Shown here: positions 1 through 10,754 of the stretch, piece after piece
Numbering within the stretch: the stretch's first letter is position 1
Layout of the letters: each line of letters starts with the position of its first letter
Assembly (NCBI GenBank): GCA_026075535.2
Contig: AP026547.1
Span: 4,154,001 to 4,218,000 of the forward strand
DNA length: 64,000 nucleotides
From: Tricholoma matsutake
Taxonomy: Eukaryota > Basidiomycota > Agaricomycetes > Agaricales > Tricholomataceae
Direction of reading: 5' to 3'
Translations under genes and position numbers: made by a program
Notes under the pieces: generated by a model
The model's input: the letters and a program-made list of their open reading frames with translations, nothing else
Told to the model about the DNA's origin: nothing
Database searches by the model: none

Positions 1-43
1 GTGTGGGCTTTGAGAACAAAGAGACTGCTGTAACTCTTGAATT

Positions 44-683
44 TGTTAAGGGCGAAGCCTCAACTACTCGATCTAGTTGATGTCGTTCGACAAGGTGCTT
101 CCTCGATGAGTCATTCAGCACTAGTCTTACTCGGAGCATCCGACATAAGATAGATAGTGCACTCTAGCAGGCCTTCTGCATAGAGTCATTCGGGTTCACA
201 CACTAAGGGGCTTCCTTAGTGGTTTCAAGTAAGTTTACGAGTTTGCAAGTTAAGGCTGTAGATTGCCTAGATCTAAACTAAGGACATCCCTACTATGAGT
301 TGCAGTACTTATACTACAAGGGAGGTCCTTATCGTCCAATTGGAAAGATAGATGTGTATCAAGTAAGAATAGAAACAATAGGCCTCATGCAAGGCATGAG
401 GCATCCAATGTCAATCATGAGAGTCCAACATCATGGACCTCATGTCAAAGGGCTGTCGTATCACAGCATGTGTGGGAATGGGTTCGGGTGCATGGAGTCA
501 CCATGCGTCAAGGGTGCCTTCCGTGGGAAGGGGATCAAATGCATGTTGTCAGCATGCGTCATGTGTGTGTCTGGTGTCAAGGACATGCTCTAAGCATGAA
601 TCAGGGAGTGCCTCCTGTTTGGAGGGGATCATCGGGTACATCGGGTTGGTCAGGTCTCATGAGTTACAAGGAAAATTGTAACA
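44..683 (-). repeat. 3' LTR of family A, outer end missing
   Basis: Matches 7240-7927 and, inverted, 58347-58990. Read on the minus strand the LTR begins TGTTACAATTTTCC at 683. The outer 70-80 bp present in the other two copies are replaced by unrelated sequence at 1-43. It contains palindromic units (GCCTCATGC/GCATGAGGC) whose number differs between copies. Confidence 0.85.
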
Positions 684-964
684 TTACCCCCTTGTTATGG
701 TCAAAAGTTCCACACTTTGACCTAAATCTTTGTTCCTCCTCCGGGGTCAAATCGGTTGTGGTGTGGGTCATGGCGTTGGCATCTGGGTGTGGGATGGAGG
801 GATTGTTCATGTCCGAGCTTGGACCATGATCAGGTTCTTTTCATTTTATACTGCCCCTAGCAATGGTGTCAAGGAGTTGGTGATGTCATCAGAAGGGGGG
901 GGGGGTCTGTAGGGTCTGTGCAGTATCAAGGGCAATCACCATAGTTTTACATCTTCACAGATGC
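684..964. other. 3' untranslated internal region of family A
   Basis: This stretch lies between the extra ORF and the 3' LTR. It holds the putative polypurine tract next to the LTR and a G-homopolymer at about 896-905. I see no coding potential beyond short frames. Confidence 0.5.
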
Positions 965-1072
965 TCGTTGAACATCTCTGTGGATGATCGCTAGTTTAAC
1001 GTCTTTGTGGACGATCGATAGTTTAACGTCTTTGCGGATGATCAGTAGTTTAATGTCTTTGTGGACAATCAG
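965..1072. repeat. 27-bp tandem repeat, four units
   Basis: Four consecutive units of about 27 bp (approximately 965-991, 992-1018, 1019-1045, 1046-1072), each with the core GTTTAACGTCTTTGTGGACG or close variants. In one minus-strand frame it would encode a 9-residue period resembling IVHKDVKLA. It sits in the 3' part of family A, downstream of the chromodomain. Confidence 0.85.
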
Positions 1073-1079
1073 TTCGCAC

Positions 1080-1559
1080 CTAGTTGTGCTCAGTGGTCTG
1101 GGGTGTCGATGTGTGGGGGTGTCGGCTGGAACGCAGCAATGTCCCCAGTTCTCCGTGTTGTCTGAATAAGAGCTGCCTTGCCAGCTCAAATCCGCTTTCT
1201 TCATCATAGTGGGTGTTCCACTGCAGGTCTTTCCACAGTGGTGGGTTAATTCCCACCAGTGGTCTTCTGCCTGGGGTTAGGCCATTGCAGTCGAGGTAGA
1301 ATTCCTCAGGGAAGTAGTCGTTGTCGTCCAACTCTCCCTCAAAGCACCATCCCTCAAATTGCGCCTTTACTTAGCCTAAATCCATCTTTGTGCTCCTCCA
1401 TGCATAGAGGCAGCACTTTGGGCAGGTCAAGGATACTCTTCTTACCCAGTCATCTCTTGTTATCCAGAATATGATTCCATGGGGGCATTCCCAAGAGGGT
1501 CGCCCCGGCAGTCTGTTCATTCTTGGTGACTGGTCAATGACTTGTCGTCCAGTCGCCAT
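1080..1559 (-). pseudogene. extra ORF downstream of pol in family A, function unknown
   Basis: One minus-strand frame runs from 1559 to 1080 with a single TAA stop near 1370, which reads like a CAA-to-TAA change. Without that stop it would be about 160 residues. It includes a possible metal-binding stretch (CPHG near residue 25, CPKCC near residue 46) and an acidic segment (DDNDYFPEEF). It lies where gypsy elements of other lineages carry an env or accessory ORF, but nothing resembles an envelope protein: I see no signal peptide or transmembrane segment. It cannot be compared with copy 2, which is truncated upstream. It could be a captured host fragment. Confidence 0.45.
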
Positions 1560-1708
1560 GTTCTTTTCATATTTATCAATGGGGGGGGGGGGTGAGGGTG
1601 AACGTGAAGGGCATCAATGTTTGATGGGTCTTGGGTCAATTGTTGTCTAGTGGGTATCAGGGGTGTTGTCATGGGGTGTTAGGAAAAGGGGGGGGTTTTG
1701 GGTTCTCG

Positions 1709-2992
1709 TCAGAGGTGGTACCTCTTCTTATATGCCGTCAGGATCTTGGGGGCATTCTTCAAGTTCGATTTGGGTTCCCATGTGTTTTCAGATGTTGGGT
1801 AGTCAACCCATTTCACGAGGTAACGGCGTGTCTTGCCGTGCTTCTTGTGTGCAATGATCGCTTCCACCTCGTATTCATTTTCTCCTTCCACAAGGTCAGG
1901 TGGTGGAGTCAGGAAGTTTTGCCCATGAGTGTCATTCTCATGGTATTGTGTGAGTAAAGCTGCATGGAAGACCGGGTGGATCTTCCATCTCGGCGGCAAT
2001 TTCAGTCAGTATGTCATTCTCGACAGGGCATCTTCGATTGTGAAGGGCCCTTCTCATTTTGGCGCCAATTTTCTCGTTGGGTAGCCAATCTTCAGGTTCT
2101 TGGAGTTGAGCCATACTTGCTCTCCGACCTTGAACAGTTTGTATCGCCCTTTCATTCGGGTGGCCATAGCCTGTCTGGCCAGTTCATGTGCAGCAAGAGC
2201 TTCCCTTCTCGCAGAGAGAAGTTCTTGGATTCTCTGTTCGGCGGCTGGCACATTTGTCTTTTCATAAGGGGTGGGGATAGCACATGGTTGATATCCCATC
2301 ATCAAGTAAAATGGCGAATGTTTCACTGTGGAGTGCGTCTTCTGGTTATGTGCGAATTCTGCTGTTGGGAGATAACGCTCCCAATCTTTGGGTTTGTTCG
2401 AACAGAACATGCAGAGGTAAACTTCTAGCTCTTGGTTTACTCGCTCCGTTTCTCCATCGGTCTGGGGGTGATAAGTGGTGCTCATGGATAGCTTGATCCC
2501 GAGCAGTCGTCCGAGTTCTCAGAAGAGTTTGGACGCGAATTGAGGGTCTCTGTCTGAGATGATTCTTCCAGGGAGTCCAAATCTTGTGTATACATGGTGC
2601 AGGTAAAGATCTGCAGCACCAAGTGCATCATCAATGATTGAGTCAAATCCATTTATTATGGGCAGGTCCGTAATGAAATCTGTCATTACCAGCTCAAATG
2701 GTCTGCTGGCATCAGATGATATCAGTGTTGGGGGTGGGGTCATCGGGTGGGTGTTGATCTTCATTTGCTGGCACTTTATGCAGCCTTTGACATATTTCTT
2801 TATGAAGTTGGCCATTCCTGGCCACCAGTAGTCTCGTCGGATCAGTTTGATTGTTTGCCATTGTCCAGGGTGCCCTGTTGTGATGCTGTCATGGTATTTC
2901 TGTATGATTGCTCGGCGGAGGGTTTTGTTCTGTGGCACATAGCACCTGTCTTTGAAAAAGAGCAGGCCATCTTCGAATTTCCAGTCCTCCAA
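1709..2992 (-). pseudogene. integrase and chromodomain of family A, copy 1
   Basis: The minus-strand reading gives an N-terminal HHCC zinc motif (YHDSITTGHPG ... CIKCQQ), a catalytic core with D in TDFITDLP, D in ISDRDPQFA and E in TDGETERVNQE, then a GPY-like stretch and a C-terminal chromodomain ([12 protein letters not shown] ... [17 protein letters not shown]). Between GFDSI and DALGAADLYLHHV about 24 residues normally present in the core are missing, so the integrase is internally deleted. Stops interrupt the frame near 2519 and 2054. In chromoviruses the chromodomain directs integration to heterochromatin marked by H3K9 methylation. The protein would act in the nucleus, but this copy cannot. 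Confidence 0.88.
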
Positions 2993-3031
2993 TGCAGACT
3001 TGATTGGGGGAGTTCCATTGTTCTTCAGGGC

Positions 3032-4690
3032 TCATAAAGCATCATTTACGAGGTCATCCTTCATTATTGCTGAGACCAGGGCTCCCTGGAGTTCAGTGTT
3101 GATCATTTTCATGAATAGTTTGTTGGTGAGGATGGTCTTGTCCTTGTTATTGGTGTCTTCTTTGACTATATGATCTGCTCTCCTCAATAGGGCGTCAGAT
3201 TGTACCATCTGTGATCCTGGTATGTGTTGTAGCTTCAGGTTGAATTGTGACAGGTAGATGCTCCATCTAGCCTGTCGTTGGTTCAGTTTCTGTGCCTGAT
3301 GGAAGTACGTCAGGTTCTTGTGATCGGACAGTACCATCACAGGGAATGGTGTCCCCTGTAGATAGTGTCTCCATGTCTCCAGCGCTCGGATTACTCCCAG
3401 TAGTTCCCTGTCATATATCTCATAATTTCTTTCAGCTTCGTTGAAAGAATGTGAGATGTAACTGCATGGGTGCCAGTCTCCATTGGCGTCCTGTTGTCTG
3501 AGTACTGCACCTGTCACAAATTTCGAGGTGTCAGATTCCACCATGAATGGCTTCATTGCGTCTGGCATCAGCAGTACTGGGGCTTCATTGAATTTCCTTT
3601 TCAGCGCATTGAACAACTGCTGGCAGTCGTTTGTCCATTCGAATTTTTGGTTCTTCTTTGTCAAATTGTTCAGTGGTCTAGCCAGATCTGCGAAGTGTCC
3701 GATGAATCTTCAATAGAAGTTCCCAAATCCTAGGAAGGATCTTACGTACTTCACTGTCTTTGGTGTGGGCCAGTCCTTGATCCCAGCCAGTTTTGTGTTG
3801 TCCATTGCAAGTTCGTTGGGCCTGATGATCATGCCCAAGAAGTCGACTTCTTGCACATTGAACTTGCACTTCTCTATTTTCAAGTAGAGATTGCATTGCC
3901 ATAGTCATTCGAGGACCCTTTCGGTCCTTGTCCTGTGTTCTTCTTCCGTCTTTGAGAAGATCAGGATGTTGTCCATATAGATGACGAGCCATCCTTCATC
4001 TAGCATGTCTCGGAAGAGATCATTCATCATGGCCTGGAATGTCGCCGGTGAGTTGCACAGCCCAAAGAACATCACCATTGGCTCAAATAGCCCTTGGTTA
4101 GTCTTGAATACTGCCTTCCACTTGTCTCCTTTCTTTATCTGTACGTTATGGTATCCCCATCGAATGTCGAGTTTCATGAAAAATCTTGCTCCTTTCAGCT
4201 TGTCCAAGAGGTCTCTGATCAGCGGTAGAGGGTAGTTGTTCCGGATTGTTCCTTCATTCAGATAGCAATAGTCTTGGCAGGGTTGTAGAGCATCAGAGTC
4301 CTTCTTTGACACGAAGAAGAACGGGGATGCCATGGGTGATTTCGATGGTCGGATGTATCCTTTCTCCAGGTTTTTGTCTAGAAACTCATTGAGTTTCTCT
4401 TGTTCTTTTGGTGTCAGTGGGTAGACTTTGCAATCCTTTGGTACAAAGCCTTCCTTCAGGTCGATCGCATGATCCCACGGTCTCGATTCCAGGAATCATT
4501 CAGATGCAGCTTTCTCGAATACCTGTCTGTACTTCTGGTATTCCAGTGGCAGTAAGTTGTCCAGGGTCTGTTGGCTAGTCTCCTTTCCCTCCTCTTGTTC
4601 ATGCGCTAGTCGTTGAGATATGGATGTCTTTGCTCTGATCCATATGTCTGAGTTGAGTAGGTACCGTGGGGAGCCTTTGCTCTTCATAAG
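3032..4690 (-). pseudogene. reverse transcriptase and RNase H of family A, copy 1
   Basis: The minus strand encodes the RT palm and fingers ([45 protein letters not shown]), then the RNase H linker and domain (ESDTSKFVTGAVL, YEIYDRELLGV, LSDHKNLTYF). The catalytic box reads YMDN instead of YMDD, a G-to-A change that should abolish polymerisation. Compared with copy 2, Arg codons in KAASERF and RVLERL are TGA here. The frame is broken at about 4497, 3903, 3680 and 3035. It is a close paralogue of 61598-63081. Confidence 0.9.
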
Positions 4691-4979
4691 CCTGTTGATC
4701 GTGTTTGTTTTTCGGATGTATTTGTATCTCGGCTTCTCGATGTTCCTCTGTCAGGGGCAGTTCTATATCTGGTCTGAATAGGCCAATGACCGGTTTGCCT
4801 CATACATATGCAATCAATACTGAGTCGTCTTCGATCGCATCTCATTCAGGGATCTGGTTCATTGCTCATATTTCCATGCCTGTGTCTGCCAATAGTTCTT
4901 CATCGGGTACCTCTTTGATCTTTACTCAAGGGGGGGTCTCCCTGGGTATCGGTACTCTGGTGTCAGTAGTACCATAATC

Positions 4980-6027
4980 TGGGGTTCCATAATTGTGTAT
5001 CAGGGTAGCCTCCTGACGAGGGTCATTTGTCCTGTTTCATGGTGTTGTTTTCACATTCCTTTTGCCGGTGCTTCCCTCCCCTGTGGAGGTCAGCAATTCC
5101 TTCATCTTTTGCACAATTCGTTGTGCCCTGTCGCATTCATTGTTTTTGCCCTTTTCCAGTTGTTTCTTCTTCTGGTTCTCTCGGGTCTTGGCGACAGCAT
5201 GTCATGCTGCTTCAAGGTTTCTGGCTTCTTTAGGAGTGTTGCTGCTCCTGGTCTTGGCGACAGCTATCTGGGCAGAATTCAGTTCTTTGGCTTTCCTTCG
5301 TCTTTGCCACGGCTAGTTGTGGTTGGGCAAGGTTTCTCTCCTTTTCTTCAGAGAGTCTTTCTCTTGTTTTTGCCACAGCCAATCTGGCTCGGGCAAGGCT
5401 CCTCTGTTTCTCCTCAGAGAGCCTCTGTCTTGTCTTGGCTACGATGTGTCGAATTTGTGCCATTCTGTCATTGGGTGCCTCTCTTTCAGTGTCGACCCTG
5501 GGGAGGTTTAGGGTGTTCAGGAGGGCCCATTCAGCTCTTCTTGTCTTCTCCAAGATTTGTTGGATTTGAGCCCGTCGTTCTTCGTCTCGGAACTCAAGAG
5601 TTCCCTTTTTCCAGTCGATGATCAGGTTTACCTCTTGCAGCCATGACAGGCCCAGGATTACCGATTCCTTGCCCAGTCCAGTGACTAGGTATTCCATTGG
5701 GTAGTTCCTTCCATTGATATGGAGCCTCCCCTTCACGTATCTCATGATTGTTCCCTGTTTATTTGGGGTTCCATCCACGTTTGTGGCCTGGATGGTATGG
5801 CCTAAGGGATATGTTCTGATCCCTTCTCGTTTGACAAAGTTTGAGTCGATAAAGACTCCTCCTGCTCCAGAGTCGAGGAGCATGTTCATTGCAACGTCTT
5901 TCCTGTTGTCTGACTCAGCTACCCAAATAGACAGGTGCATAGATTGTCTATTCATGGTAGCTAAGAGTACAGATCCTACAGAGACTTCAGCAGTGACTGG
6001 CGTCGTATCAGGCCACTGTTCTAAAAA
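4980..6027 (-). pseudogene. aspartic protease plus 22-residue charged repeats, family A, copy 1
   Basis: The minus strand reads a retropepsin with the active site LLDSGAGGVFID and the downstream ILGLSWLQ motif. It continues into a Lys/Glu/Arg-rich region with repeated VAKTRERLSEEK units about 22 residues apart, predicted to be coiled coil. The frame starts in the -1 frame relative to gag at the T-run over the gag stop. This copy loses the frame near 5230, earlier than copy 2, which shows more repeat units. Confidence 0.85.
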
Positions 6028-6930
6028 CCCAATTCCTCCATGAGGTTGAGGGCTCATTCCTTTTCTTCTTCATCCAGTTCATCCAGCATTGTGCGGATCT
6101 TCTGGTAGGTGTCCACCCCAGTCTTCTTCTGGGTGAAGCGGTTTTGGTAGGGAGGGGGCGCTGACCCCATCTGAGTGGGGTTCTTTCCATCCCTGTGGTC
6201 AGATGATCGGTGTCCCGGTTGGTGGCAGATGAAACACAATCCCTTTCAGAGGTGTTCCACATGTTCTTGGTTTGTCAGTCAGTTGATGTCAAGAGAGGGC
6301 TGTCCTTTCTTTGTCGTTTCATTTGTCTTCTGGTTCTGCCTGGTCTTTCCCAGGATTGCCATGGCCCACTTCCATTGGCCTTTGTATTTCAAAGCTGCCT
6401 TTATCCAGCCTTCGAGAGTATTGGGTACTGTCTCCATTGTGTGTACCCTCTTCAGTAATTCGGGGTGCAGTCCGTCCATGAAGTACTCAATCATGGCTGC
6501 ATCTTCTGTGATTCCCGTCCTGTCTTTCAGGATGCGGAAGTTCCCCACATATTCTTCGAGGTTCCCTGAACCTTGTTTGAGATTCTTGATCTCAGTCTTT
6601 GCCATTCCGGCATTGTCAATCGGTGAGAAGGCCCCTAGGACCTTCTGTCTGAAGTCTGCGTATTCTCCGAGTCCCTTGGATTGGTGTTGGTTGACAAATG
6701 CCTGCACCCAGGCAGCTGCTGTCCCTCCATTTATGAAGGACAGCGTGAAGATGATCTTCTTGTTGTTCATGTCATAGACCTGGTCGTTGATTTGCAGGTA
6801 TAGGTCTATCTCCTGCAGGAACTTGGTGGTCTTGGTCCGCTCTCCTGAGACGTCTGTGGGTGATCAGATTCAAATGTCCTTCACAGATGTCATAGGTGTG
6901 GGTGTGGCGGGTTCGGACATCTCATTATAG
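6021..6930 (-). pseudogene. gag of family A, copy 1
   Basis: Gag capsid/nucleocapsid region on the minus strand: a capsid-like segment (FINGGTAAAWVQAF, FRQKVLGAFSPID, NLEEYVGNFRIL, DGLHPELLKRV), then the zinc knuckle CFICHQPGHRSSDH and an acidic tail ending in MEELGF and TAG at 6021-6023. The knuckle ends in His, not Cys (CCHH), and copy 2 has the same variant. Two Arg codons of copy 2 (DINRL, HLRKG) are TGA here. Gag packages the element RNA in cytoplasmic particles; this one is broken. Confidence 0.85.
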
Positions 6931-7167
6931 AGGTCGTTGATTTCGTCTGTTGGGAAGTGGGATGTTTTGGGTAGGGGTGTGTGTGGTTGTTTGAAGTCTT
7001 TGTTGGTGAGGTAATCTCCTCTTTGTCTGTCGGTTGTTCCGTAGAACCAACGCTGTGCTGGGGTCGAGTAATGGACTAGTCTTCCGTTGTATCAGTACTA
7101 AGATGAACCTGGCTGTGGTTCTGCTTCTCTTGGTGGTCAGTCTGGGGTTTGTCTAAACCTGGGTCAT

Positions 7168-7927
7168 TGTGGTGTGTTTTGAGATGTATTGCCTACACCT
7201 AGGTAGGTGGGCTAGCAGATAGTTTAGATCTTATGTTAAGGGCGAAGCCTCAATTACTCGATCTAGTTGATGTCATTCGATGAGGTGCTTCCTCGACAAG
7301 TCGTTCAGCACTAGTCTTACTCAGAGCATCCGACATAAGCTAGATAGTGCACTCTAGCAGGCCTTCTGCATAGAGTTGTTTGGGTTCACGCACTAAGGGG
7401 CTTCCTCAGTGGTTTCAAGTAAGTTTACGAGTTTGCAAGTTAAGGTTGTAGATTGCCTAGATCTAAACTAAGGACATCCCTACTATGAGTTGCAGTACTT
7501 ATACTACAAGGGAGGTCCATATCGTCCAATTGGAAAGATAGATGCATATCAAGTAAGAATAGAAACAATAGGCCTCATGCCTTGCATGAGGCGTCCAATG
7601 TCACGGAGTGCTGCAGTGCAGCATGTCAGGAAACAATAAGAGATAAGCCTCATGTCTAGCATGAGGCGTCCGATGTCACGGACCTCATGTCAAAGGGCTG
7701 TCATATCACAGCATGTGTGGGAATGGGTTCGGGTGCATGGAGTCACCATGCATCAGGGTGCCTTCCATGGGAAGGGGATCGAATGCATGTTGTCAGCATG
7801 CGTCGTGTGTGTATCTGGTGTCAAGGACATGCTCTAAGCATGAATCAGGGAGTGCCTCCTGTTTGGAGGGGATCATCGGGTACGTCAGGTCGGTCGGGTC
7901 TCATGAGTTACAAGGAAAATTGTAACA
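7168..7927 (-). repeat. 5' LTR of family A, copy 1
   Basis: Boundaries come from the inverted match to 58347-59056: TGTGGTGTG at 7168 and TTGTAACA ending at 7927. It is longer than the copy at 58347 (about 760 versus 710 bp), partly because of an additional GCATGAGGCGTCCGATGTCA unit around 7620-7680. It directly abuts the remains of the interrupted gene at 7928-8296. Confidence 0.85.
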
Positions 7928-8296
7928 GAATTGGTGGCCAGACGACTAATTATTCAACATACAAGCTACAAGACATTGTGATCAGTAGATCCGGCATGGG
8001 TTTCCCCAAAGCATCCCCATCCAGCCCACAACAATGGATTACTTGTTGTCATCAAAGGTGAACATTGTGGCAAATATGTGCGGCAAATTCACCACAGGTA
8101 TGATCAAGGAACCGCAATCATTATCTTGGGTGTTGTGAAGAGGACGGAGAATGCTGCTGACAGCCTCACAGGAGAACGGCTGGAGCTTGGTGAGGATCAT
8201 CTCTGTGAAGGTATTGAGATGAACGATGATAAAAAGCACCACAAACATTTAATGACTGCCCTTCATGAGCAGGCCCGCAAAATCCATGCAAAATAG
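7928..8296 (+). pseudogene. C-terminal fragment of a transposon-associated KOW/Spt5-like protein
   Basis: From about 8042 the plus strand reads an uninterrupted C-terminal segment starting LVVIKGEHCGKYVRQIHH, with the stretch ADSLTGERLELGEDHLCEG and a basic end (EQARKIHAK, TAG). I recognise this pattern from large KOW/Spt5-like proteins common near transposons in agaricomycetes; that is memory of the family, not a search. The 5' portion is absent because the family A LTR ends at 7927, so the retroelement interrupted this gene or its remnant. The rest would lie left of the window. Confidence 0.5.
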
Positions 8297-9620
8297 ATTC
8301 AATTACATTTATAATGTATATAATTCCTATAAATATATTTGAATATCAGTGAACCAGCTCTCGAGCTGGAGTGGTTGGTAAGGTTTGGTTTTGACTTGTC
8401 ACAAGCTGATGGCAGCTACAGGTTGGAGCCAAAGCCATGGCAACACTATCTACCGTAAGGTATGTTGGTCTTTGTGTTTTCTTAATACTGCACACCTAAT
8501 TTTTGGATGACAAGTTCACCGAAATGGCAAGGAGTCAGATCAAGCAAATTTATTCAGTATCTCTCACCACTGGTTTAGTATCTCATACTGTCTACATGCT
8601 TCATCTTTGTTGCTCCTCTCGCATGCAATCAGGCATTGGCCCCTCTCCTGCATCCTCTCGCTCTCTTCCCCGTTTACTTGATTGGAAATTGAAGTTGAAG
8701 ACTGGGCCGCTGTGATGGCCACCCTCTACATGGATCCTAATAGAAATATTGCCCTCAAAGCCATTTCAAGCCTAAGAAAGTAAGCAAATAGAGCTTACTC
8801 ACTGTTTCTTCTGATTTGGGAAAGAAATCAACAGCTATTTTGCTTCCGCTGCTGTTGGCGACTGGATCCACCTGTACACTGGAGTTTGCATACTTGACAT
8901 CGCCTATGTTGAATCATCGACCTAAACCATCTCTGCAGCTAAACAGGAACTCACCTTGTTTGTTAAATTCTTTGCTATCATCAAAATCTGAAAAGCGAAC
9001 ACCCCAATACTGATTTTCTGGCAGCCCAAGTTGATTCTCTGGCCCACAATCTGACTGTTTGTCGCCATGTGGTTCTGTGTTGGGTTCAGTCACACTTTCT
9101 CCACCATTAATCTCACCTTTGCTTATGTTGTCAATGTCATACACAATGCAGTTGCGAATGGTACCAGCAGTGAGATTATGAGAGGAAGGGAAGCTCAGAA
9201 TTGTCATGGTGGATTGTGGGTTTAAATTTCTCACTCACCGTCCAATGGATTTATAACATTTCTGCTATTGGTTGTGCTTCATATGTTACCTGACATTTGA
9301 TGCAAGATCTGGTCAATGCTAGGCAACAGTAGGTTTCCCTGTACCTCTATGTTAAGTTCCTTCTGCTGAATGTGTTAATTTACAATAGGGCAGGGTAAAT
9401 TTATCAAGACAACGTCTTACTTGAAGCTCTCAATTTTGCAACTCTTCCATTTTGCTGGCATCCCCTAGCAACATCCCAAGATCTGGCTCTAGAATGGTGT
9501 GCAGTTGCCATTCCTCTCCATTTTAAGCTAAACTCAACCCTGATGGTATTGATTTTGTGGACCTTTCCTTATGAACATCAGGCCTTTCCTGGCATCTTGG
9601 ATGCAGAGCATCCTTTCCTT
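8297..9620. other. no recognisable gene
   Basis: Only short frames on both strands. A minus-strand frame at 9234-8914 (106 residues) has no recognisable motif. Probably decayed transposon sequence or the 5' flank of the next gene. Confidence 0.4.
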
Positions 9621-9632
9621 GGGTATATAAGG
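9621..9632 (+). promoter_or_regulatory. TATA box candidate
   Basis: GGGTATATAAGG lies about 40 bp upstream of the ATG at 9669. This spacing would give a very short leader; it is the only clear TATA-like element before this gene. Confidence 0.4.
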
Positions 9633-9668
9633 ACAGGAAATATTGTATCTTTTCCTCAACCTACTGTC

Positions 9669-10754
9669 ATGGCTAAAGCTTCAACAGCAAAATCCAAACA
9701 AATTGCGAAGGCAAAGTTAGCATCGACCACTAGTGGCCAGAAAACAAAAGAGAATTTGATCAGGAAGCCTAGTGCTGGAAGTTAGTATTGTATTTTGTTT
9801 CCATTGAGGTCCTTATTTATCACTTCACTTGAATAGAGGCAAAGTCAAATAAGCGAGGCAACACTGCCATTAGCAAGACAGTGAAGAAGGAGCTGCTCAA
9901 GAAGCAAAGTTCCCAAAGTGAGTATTTTATTTCCGTTGAGACTTTTCCTTATTGCTTTGCTTCAGTAGGTGCAAAATCAAATGAAGAAGTCTTTGCTGCC
10001 AAGATCAAACAACTTACAGGTGAGTCCCATTGCTCTCCTCCGTGATATACCATGTTGACCCTTTTAGCTGAGAATGCGGCCTTGCGTAAGGCCAACACCA
10101 TGAAAGAAAATGTCAGTCCAATGATACCACGGCCAGAGAAGGGCTCTGCTGGTGATGGATTCAACCTTTGGGCTAAAATGGGCCTTGCAGATGATGACAA
10201 GTTATATGGTGCCCTTCGAGTGTTACTTTCTTTTTTTACGCTCATTCTTATCTGAGGATTTGCAGCGCTGTGTACGAGATGCAGTCAACAAGGCTGGGCT
10301 TCACTATAGTATTAAATGCCACTGCCAACCCAAGCACCTTATTGCCCAGGTCATCGGGGTGGTGTGTTGTTGATTGCCAATCTTGCATAAATTCCCTTTC
10401 ACTTAGATCCCCTAGGCTCGAGAATGCCACGAGTATTTCAAGTGATTCCCACATGGGTGGGCAATTGAAGAATTCATCAAGTCTAGTCTCAAGAACAAGT
10501 GCGCTTACACATGTAAACAGGGATATTTCCAAGAACTTGGTAATGCAAACAACGCAGGGAGCAATGGTTGTGAGGAGTCTCTAAATGGTGACATGGGTGA
10601 TGACAAGGCTGAAGCTGGAAATGGAGAATTTGAAGGCGACGTTGAGGATGATGAGCTTGAAGCTGAAAATGGGGAATTCGAAGGTGACATGGAGGATGAC
10701 GAGGCTGAAGCTGGAAATGGGGAATTCAAAGGCAATAATGAGGAGGATGCCTAA
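9669..10754 (+). pseudogene. transposon-associated protein with coiled coil and acidic tail repeats; one internal stop
   Basis: A spliced gene with about six short introns; clear acceptors include CTTGAATAG (9836), TTCAGTAG and TTTGCAG. It encodes a Lys-rich N-terminus, a leucine-zipper-like segment (KIKQLTAENAALRKAN), a conserved block (GFNLWAKMGLADDDKLY, then RDAVNKAGLHYS and, after the last intron, ARECHEYFK-stop-FPHGWAIEEFIKSSL) and three 16-residue acidic repeats (DDEAEAGNGEFEG). The family, which I recognise from transposon-rich regions of agaricomycetes, normally has Arg where the TGA at about 10437 occurs, so this is probably CGA-to-TGA decay. Without a transcript the last intron (about 10351-10411) is inferred from the phase that restores the conserved block. 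Function unknown. Confidence 0.6.
10607..10740 (+). repeat. 48-bp coding tandem repeat, three units
   Basis: Three imperfect 48-bp units containing GCTGAAGCTGGAAATGGGGA encode the acidic 16-residue repeats at the end of the preceding gene. Confidence 0.85.

Larger units (their letters stand above)
1..7927 (-). mobile_element. Ty3/gypsy chromovirus, family A, copy 1 (decayed)
   Basis: LTR retrotransposon read on the minus strand. From high to low coordinates it shows a 5' LTR (7168-7927), gag, protease, a charged repeat region, reverse transcriptase, RNase H, integrase, a chromodomain, one extra ORF and a 3' LTR (44-683). The order PR-RT-RH-IN-chromodomain defines the chromovirus branch of Ty3/gypsy. 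A purine-rich tract next to the 3' LTR (plus strand 684-695, read as AAGGGGGTAA) fits a polypurine tract. Coding frames carry several TGA stops and an integrase deletion, so this copy is inactive. A second copy lies on the plus strand at 58347-63081. The first 43 bases do not match the other LTRs, so the outer end of the 3' LTR is lost or replaced. Confidence 0.9.

Noticed and set aside
4995..5621. A plus-strand 208-residue frame rich in Phe, Ser and Leu, looking like a membrane protein
   Set aside because: It is the antisense shadow of the charged coiled-coil repeats of family A pol. The same shadow appears at 60655-61245 on the minus strand.
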